Shown here piece after piece: positions 56,601-64,000 of a stretch of 64,000 nt of DNA. The translations under genes and the position numbers were made by a program. Under the pieces are notes generated by a model. That model saw only the letters and a list, made by a program, of their open reading frames with translations, ran no database searches and had not been told where the DNA came from. Positions within the stretch are counted from its first letter, which is position 1, and every line of letters starts with the position of its first letter. Source of the stretch: Neoconidiobolus thromboides FSU 785 (lineage: Eukaryota; Entomophthoromycota; Entomophthoromycetes; Entomophthorales; Neoconidiobolaceae). The stretch covers positions 51,523 through 115,522 of the forward strand of contig MU626314.1 in NCBI GenBank assembly GCA_025603075.1. The letters are read 5' to 3'.

Positions 56601-59600
56601 TGTTTAATTCAATTAAAAGCTTTAATGAAGATAAACAAAACTTGAGAATTAATCAAATGACAACTAGAATATTAAGTAAAGAAGGAAAAGAAAATTATTC
56701 GTTTGATTTATTAACCAATCATTTAATTCAATTATTGAATCCACGTAATGATCGATTGGACCATTGGGTTATTTATGAATGGATCTTACGTACTTTTATT
56801 GAATCTCCTCATTTAGCTGAAGCTCATTCCACAACAATTTGTAAATTATTTTTACAAATTTATGAAAAATATTTAAAAGGATCGGGTAATCCAAAAGCCA
56901 TAGAAGAAGAAGAAGAAGAAGAAATAATTGAAGAAATCGAAATCGAAAACAACAAAAATGAAGTTAATATAAAGAAAACCAAAAATCATATAATAGAATC
57001 TCAGCCTTTACGTAAACAATTAATTCAATATTTAGAAATCTTTTCCAAATTTCAAAAAGCAGATAAGTTAAAACAACGTAATCAATTAGAACCAATATTT
57101 GAAACTTTATTAGCAAGTGGTGATAGTGATATACAAACATTAAGTTTAAAATGCATTGAAACTTATAGATATCAGTTTATATCGGAATATTCTTTACGTT
57201 TACATAACATTTTAAATGATATTAAATTTCGTGATGAAATTACTACTTTTAGTATAGCTCCAGATTCTGACGTTATTGAATCTAAGCATCGAGAACAATT
57301 ACTCCCTTATTTAGTTAAAATACTATATGGACGATTGATTTCACGTAAAGGTAGAAAATCTAGTAAAATGAATATTAACCATCGTCGTACAGTTATTTTA
57401 TCTTATCTTTCTGCTCTTGCTCCAAAGGAACTTTCATTATTGTTTAATATTTTATTTAAACCATTTAATTCTATTATTTTAGATGTCAATGAAACCAAAC
57501 AAGATAATGAAGAATTTGTCATTAATAAGGAGATTGATATGGCTTCAATACCATTAAAAAATCAACTTGGATTTTTATATTTATTATCTGACATATTAAA
57601 ACAATTAGGAACTTCATTAAATATATATATTCATCAAATAATAGCTATATTAATTCATATAATGAATTATGCAGATCAAAATTTAATGAAAGAAAATTCA
57701 CAGAACATATTTAAAGAAATTCGTCAACAAGGTTTAAAAAGATTATTGACTATATTCAATCTTAAAATTCAATATAATTTTCAACCTTATATGAAGGCTA
57801 TCTTTGATTCTATGATTTCATCTAAACTTAATAATTTACCACAAGAAAATTCACAAGGTCCATCAGCTACTTTAGATATTATATTAACTTGGTCAACTAG
57901 ATTAGATTATTATGAATTTTTAGTAGATTATGATGATCGATTATTAACTAAACTATTTGATTGTTTATCAGTTTCCCATGTTAAATCTTCAGTTACAAGT
58001 TTAGTTATTGATGTTGTTGAAAATTTATTTAAATTAGCAGAAACAGAAACAAAAGTGTTAAATGATAAAGACTTATTATCTTCTTCACAAATATTAGCAA
58101 AGACATTAAGACCTAATATATCTTCCTTCTTGGATAATTTAGAAAAAGAAATTATTTCTCCATCAACTGCTCCTGGTCCATTACGTAACAATTTATTTCA
58201 ACGTCAAATTCGATTATTATCTAAGATTGCCCCTTATATTGATAATCAAAATCAAGCTAAAGCTTTATTGAATCTATTGTATCCATCATTACATAAACCT
58301 AACAAAGTTTTAGATGAATTTATGAAAAGAGATATTATTATCATATTATCTGAATTAGTTAAATTAGATTCCGATTTAAAATCAATTACACCTGAATTTT
58401 TAAAATTATATCAAAGTTTAGCAAGATTGTTCTTTTCAATTAATCTTAGAGAATCAAGACAAGGTTTATTAAACATATTTTTAACATTTTCAAAAGTAGA
58501 TAAAGAACTAAAAGAGATTATTGATATTTTAAATGATATTAATGCATTTTCCAAAAAGAGATTAGATGAACCAGATTATGATGTTAGATTAAATGCATTT
58601 ACTAAATTTAATGACGAAATAGCTGAACAACTTAATGCTCATCAATGGCTACCATTATTATATAACTTCTTATATTTTTTAAAGAATGAAGATGAAATGT
58701 CATTACGTAATAGTGGTTCTTTTGCATTAACTAAATATTTTACAATAACATCCCAATGTCAAGATAAACAAAAACAAAATGAATTTATCGATTTATTAAG
58801 TCATATTATATTACCAAGCATTAAAAAGGGATTAAAAATAAATTCAGAAACAATAAGATATGAATATTTTCAAATATTAGGACAAGCTGTAAAATTTTTT
58901 CCAACAATTGAACCATTTAATGAATTAGTAGAATTATTAGGTAGTTCTAATAAAGAAGATATTGAAGAAAGAGAAGAAGAAATTGATCAATCCAATTTTT
59001 TCAATGGGATTTATCATATTCAATTAGCACAAAGAGTTAAAGTATTAACTAAATTTTCAGCATTATTAAATAAGCATCAAAATGATTTGATTTCACCTAT
59101 TCGTTCTAGTTTATTATCTAATATCTTTTTACCAATTTGTTCTGATTTTATCTTTTCAGATAAAAATAATGAATTGACTTATGAAGCTATTCGAGCTATT
59201 TCAGCTATCTCAAGACATCTTTCTTGGTCTTTTTATATATCTTTATTTAGAAGATATTTCTCACTTTTGATTAAGAAACCAGAAAAAGAGAAACTATTTT
59301 TAAAGATTATATTTGGTATTTTAGATGGATTCCGATTTAATTTGAACAAAGTACAAACAAATATAAAACACAAGATCAATGAAGATATACAACAAATTAA
59401 TGAAGAAGACAATGACATTAGTGAAGATGAGTTAATAAATCAATTAAAAAAGAATGATTCTAATGAAGCTATACATAAAATGGTAATAACATATATGATA
59501 CCAGATTTATTAAGATATTTAAATAAATGTCCAGAAGATAAAATAGCAGATAGAATACCCTTAGCATTAGTAATAGCAAGATTATTAAAAAAATTACCAC

Positions 59601-62443
59601 AACAATCATTTAAAAAACAAATACCATCATTAATATTAAATATGTGTAATTTATTAAAATCGAGAGATCAAACATGTCGAGATAATGTACGTAATGTATT
59701 GATTAAAATAGCACAATTATTTGGACCACCTCATTTACATTTTATTATTAAAGAATTATATAATTCATTAAATCGAGGATTCTTTAAACATATATTAAGT
59801 TATACAGTTAATTCAATATTAGTAGCACTTACACCAGCATTAAAAAATGATGAGATTGATAAATCTGCTAGTTTAATCATGGATATTATTATTGAAGATT
59901 TATTTGGAGAAGTCAGTAAAGAAAAAGAAGCCGAAGATTATACTGGTAAACAAAAAGAAGTTAAATCAAGAAAAGGAAACTTAAGTTTAGATATATTAAC
60001 TACCTTAATTAATTTTAAATCATTACCAACATTATTAATACCATTAAAACAAATATTAAGTGAAACAGATAATGGTAAAACATTAATTAAAGTTAGTGAT
60101 GCATTAACTAGAATTTCTTCGGGTTTAATTAAGAATTCGAAATTTGATACTAATGTATTATTAAAATTTTGTCACGGTTTAATTATGCAAAATATAGCTT
60201 TATGTCAGGTAGAAAAAGTAGATAATAAAAAGAAAAAAAGTAATCAAGAAGTAACATATACAGTACATATTAAAAGAAAAGCAATTAATGGACAATTAGA
60301 TTATTTTTCTAATAATGCTCATAAATTTGTTGAATTTGGTATGGAATTATTATTATCTGCATTAAAAAGAAATCGATTTGAATTTGAAAATGAAGAAATC
60401 AAAATTCAAATGTTAAATCCATTCATTGATATTATGGGAGAAAGTTTATATTCAAATTATCAATCAATTACTGTTAATGCTATTAAAATTATTCAATTAT
60501 TATTAAAAATCCCATTACCTGGATTTCAATTAGGTTTACCAACTATCATTAAAAGAATCTTTGATATCATTATTAGCCTTGGATCTACACAATCAGAAGT
60601 AGTACAAACTGGATTTAAATTAATTGCTTATGTGATTAAAAATCGACCTGAAATTGAAATCAAAGATCAACATTTAACATTATTAATTAATTTGATTATG
60701 CCTGATTTAGAAGAACCTAGCCGACAATCTACTACTTTCTTATTAATTCGGGCTATATTATCCAGACAATTATTAATTAGTTCATTATATGATTTAATTG
60801 ATGAAGTGGGCAAAATCATGGTAACTAATCAATTAGACAGTGTACGTAATACATGTCGAGAAGTTTATTTACAATTTCTAATGGATTATCCACAAGGAAG
60901 TCAACGATTAGATTCACAAATTCAATTTTTAATTAGTAATTTAAGTTATGAATTTGAAACTGGTAGAGAATCAATAATGGAATTATTTAATGCCTTGTTT
61001 ATTAGAATATCACCCAAATTATTAAATGATTATTCAGAAACTATATTTTTAGCCTTAATTATGGTATTAATTAATGATGATTCAATCAAATGTAGGGAAA
61101 TGGCAGCTGTTTTAATTAAAACATTAATAACTAAGTTAGATAATAATTTATTAAATAAAATTAGTCAATTAGTTATTAAATGGGCATCAATTGAAATCAA
61201 ATCAATTGAGCAAAGTAATAATAATGTACAATTAAAGAGAATTGGATTACAAACATTAGGATTAATGGTGGATTCATTAAACATTAAGTTTGATAAATAT
61301 TTAGATGAAACATTAATTATACTTTCTAATTCACTAGATTTAGGAATTCAATTATTATTAGAAGCACAACAAAAACAACAATTGATTCAAGAAAAAAACC
61401 CAGGCTTTGATTTATCTCATTTAGATATTCCTACTCGTTGGGAAATCCCATATAATACTATTAATACATTGACAAAAGTATTTCAAGTATTTAAAAAGTT
61501 AAATAATAATAATTTATTTTTAAAACTAAATGAATATTTATTACATCCACATAATTGGTTAAGAATTAGTTCCTCAAGATTATTAGGTATGTTTTATGCT
61601 AATTGTGATGCAGAGAAATGTCAAATTATTACTCCAGTTACTATGAATCATCCTTTATTATCAATTGAAGAGTTATTTAATACAGCTTATAATTTATGTA
61701 TTCAAATTAAATCACCTATTTTTGATAATGAATTAGCAGATCAATGGGTTAAGAATTTATATTTTATCGGTCAAGTTTTTTATTTTTATAAAAAGAAGCA
61801 AAACAGTAATCAAGAAAATGAAGAAGATGAAGAAAACGAAAGTGAATTAGAATCAGATAATGAATCAATAAATGATAATGATAATTCAATTATTAAAAGA
61901 AAAATGAATAAAATAACAGCAAAAGATCCATTAGGTTGGTTATTAAAAAGATGTTCGTATATAGCAAGGTTAGAAGTAGTAAAAATAGATAATCAACCAA
62001 ATAAAATTCATATCTTTAAATTATTTGCTGCTTTAGTTTCAGTCATTTCAACTGAAGATTTAACCCCTTACCTTATCCCTATCTTATCACCAATTATTCG
62101 AACTTTAAATGATCCAGTATTAAAAGAACATGAGAGTTCTCATCAAGAATTAATGGAATTAACTAATGAAGTGGAAGGATTTATTAAACATCAAGCAGAT
62201 TCAATGGAATATTTAAAAGCTATTAATAAAATTCAAGAAAATATTAGAAAAGTTCGAAGAAATCGAAAGGAAAAGAGTGCTCTTCAAGCATTAAATCAAC
62301 CAGAAGCTTTTGCAAAAAGTAAACTTCGGAAAACAATGCAAAAGAAAAAGAACAGTAAACAAAAAATTCAAAGACAGAAAGAAAATAGTGGGAAAAGAGT
62401 TAGTAAAAAGAAAGAAAAGTCGGGTTTGTTAAATTTACTTTAG
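53698..62443 (+). CDS. UTP20: U3 snoRNP component Utp20
   Basis: Giant HEAT/ARM-repeat protein of the SSU processome (18S rRNA maturation, nucleolus). Eight exons (53698-53751, 53809-54089, 54143-54254, 54303-54379, 54430-54631, 54689-54788, 54838-55265, 55322-62443) total 8376 nt, 2791 residues, close to human UTP20 (2785). The first exon, MSEQVGELNLAGGRNKFR, joins to YSSFKERIENLSFDVLHQID, matching the conserved family N-terminus. The body is a run of helical repeats with acidic loops (EEEEEEIIEEIEIE). The C-terminus is strongly basic (KSKLRKTMQKKKNSKQKI), as expected for a nucleolar protein. Seven introns sit in the first 1.6 kb and none in the last 7.1 kb. Confidence 0.96.
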
Positions 62444-62835
62444 AAAAAAAGAAGAGATATTATAGATTTTTATTATTATTAAATATTTAGCATTATTTTT
62501 TTTCTCTTTTTTCTCTTTTTTATGAGTATTTGTTTACTCTGTTTGTTTTGTTTACTTTATTTTAAAAGTTTTAATCAATTTATTTTATTCTATAGTTAGC
62601 TATTTAAATCATTATACTATTATTAATCTTATTACTAATTTTAAATATAAACTATTGATTTTAAATTATTAGAGATTTAAATATTTTTAATTTTTATCAA
62701 TAATAGAAAAAAGAATAAGAAATAATTATTTAAAAATTATACTCATTTTATTTTATTTAAGAAATAATCCAAGTTTATTATAATTAAAAAAAGATTTAAC
62801 CTATATAAAATTCAGTATGTAACTTATTATTCAAT

Positions 62836-62943
62836 ATATGAGAGTGTTTTTTTTTGACTTCATTATTTTTTCCATTTTTTAAGTGCTATTTAAGTGAAAA
62901 AATTGTTAGTGAAATTGTTAGACACAAAAATACATTCCCATAT
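62836..62943 (+). mobile_element. MITE-like foldback element
   Basis: atatgagagtgt left, aagtgctatttaagtgaaaa core, acattcccatat right; flanks TA/TA. Confidence 0.75.
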
Positions 62944-62972
62944 CTTAATACTTAGAATCCTATCTACTCATC

Positions 62973-63073
62973 ATATAGGGATGTCTTTTTAATTTCATCA
63001 CTTCTATTTTTATGCGCTATTTGAACAGAAAAATTGTTAATAGGATCCTTAAATAAAAAATACATCCCTATAT
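62973..63073 (+). mobile_element. MITE-like foldback element
   Basis: atatagggatgt left, tgcgctatttgaacagaaaa core, acatccctatat right; ends are exact reverse complements. Confidence 0.8.
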
Positions 63074-63334
63074 CCTTAACTTTATACTTTCTATTAAAAA
63101 ACAATGTTGAAACAAACTTTTTTTAAATATATTATTAAGCTAAAATAATTCAATTTATTTGTGTTATTATTATTTTAAATTTCATTTTTCTAAAATATAT
63201 ATTTGATAAAAATGCCAATTTAAACCATGAAGATCAAAATACGTCTTTGGACAATTTCTATATAAACATGGATATAAACTATTAATTTTAAATTCATTAC
63301 TTGATATAATCGAACTATCAATTGTTAATTCACT

Positions 63335-63439
63335 ATTTGGGGATGATTTATGTATTTGAGAATTTTGCTACCAATTTTTCCGCTCAAATAGCGCTTAAAA
63401 GATGGAAAAAATAATGAAGTCAAAAAAACATCCCTATTT
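63335..63439 (-). mobile_element. MITE-like foldback element, inverted
   Basis: atttggggatga left, cgctcaaatagcgcttaaaa core, acatccctattt right. Confidence 0.8.
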
Positions 63440-64000
63440 AGAATACTCTTATACTCTTGTTCTTACTTTTTGTGTTTGTGTTCTGATTCCTCTTTTAAAT
63501 TAAACTAGTCACTACCTTCTATTTTTCATTACAGAACTTATCTTTAAAACCAAATTGATTACAATCTATTCTATTTTTAATGTAAAATTTATATTATAAT
63601 TTATAATTATAATTTTTTGTGTTTTTATTATACAATTTTTGTTTTTAAACTAAATTGATTATAATTTCCTATCTTATGTGAAATCTGGTACTCAGTGTTT
63701 GGAGTCAAGAACAGCTATTGCTGGGTTGACTACACTATAAGTCGAAAGGTCTTAGTTTATGTGACTAAGATAGACTTGGATTATGAGGAATAGCGCGTAA
63801 TAGGTTACAAGCTATATAAGACAAATAGAATAGACAATACTAATGTAAAATCTATGTAAAATACTATTAAGTAAACTTAGTGGCTTTATTAAATGTTCGA
63901 GATATCAGGGAATAATTCAGTTAAAAAGCTTCGAACTACTATACTCTGTAAACTCTTTTATACTCTGAAAAGTATAAATATCAAAATGGGAAGATAATAT

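Larger units (their letters stand above)
62444..64000. other. repeat-rich tail
   Basis: Downstream of UTP20. Three repeat copies are listed separately. The last 300 nt (from about 63680) have a richer base mix and no ORF. No gene seen. Confidence 0.5.

Overview
The window is AT-rich nuclear DNA from a fungus. Protein-coding genes are cut by many very short introns (mostly about 42-60 nt, GTA(A/T)...TAG). The gene set is eukaryotic and fits a fungus: a PMT2-type protein O-mannosyltransferase, Tfb3/MAT1, Sgf73, Utp20, Spp2, CCT4, a fungal-type cytochrome c oxidase subunit IV, AP-3 sigma, a Gid7/WDR26 relative and an Mlp/TPR nucleoporin. The intron density, very low GC and wide gene spacing recall early-diverging fungi more than yeasts; I do not assign a genus. 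TAA, TAG and TGA all act as stops.

Layout: 1-10 kb holds two tandem TPR/Mlp nucleoporin genes, the first cut by the window edge. 10.4-21.6 kb is a minus-strand run: WDR26/Gid7, COX IV, Tfb3, and a PMT2-like mannosyltransferase with a large Lys/Glu-rich insertion; a tRNA-Cys lies between Tfb3 and PMT. 21.6-31 kb is gene-poor and holds short palindromic repeats, an Mss4/Dss4 homologue, a PRXL2-type peroxiredoxin-like gene, a BRI3-like small membrane protein and an FLVCR-like MFS transporter. 31-45.4 kb is a compact housekeeping block: CCT4, eL22, Spp2, a TCAIM-like protein, AP-3 sigma, sideroflexin, a CHCH mini-protein, NAD kinase and a PPR protein. 45.8-50.5 kb carries Sgf73, a tRNA-Gln and a C2H2 zinc-finger gene. 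50.5-53.7 kb is repeat-rich with gene fragments. 53.7-62.4 kb is the giant UTP20 gene, followed by a repeat-rich tail.

The most interesting features are (1) a dispersed, roughly 105-bp MITE-like foldback family, with 13 clear and 2 decayed copies, ending in atatggggatgt/acatccccatat and apparently flanked by TA; (2) a tandem TPR duplication with identical exon lengths; (3) repeated use of microexons (10, 15, 15, 18 and 20 nt) and one GC-AG intron in otherwise ordinary genes; (4) the charged insertion in the PMT lumenal domain; and (5) a zinc-finger gene with an in-frame stop followed by 43 more open codons. Exon models were built by hand from splice signals and homology. For TPR copy 2, COX IV, Tfb3, Dss4, Spp2, AP-3 sigma, NAD kinase, PPR, the zinc finger and UTP20 the summed exon lengths are exact multiples of three.
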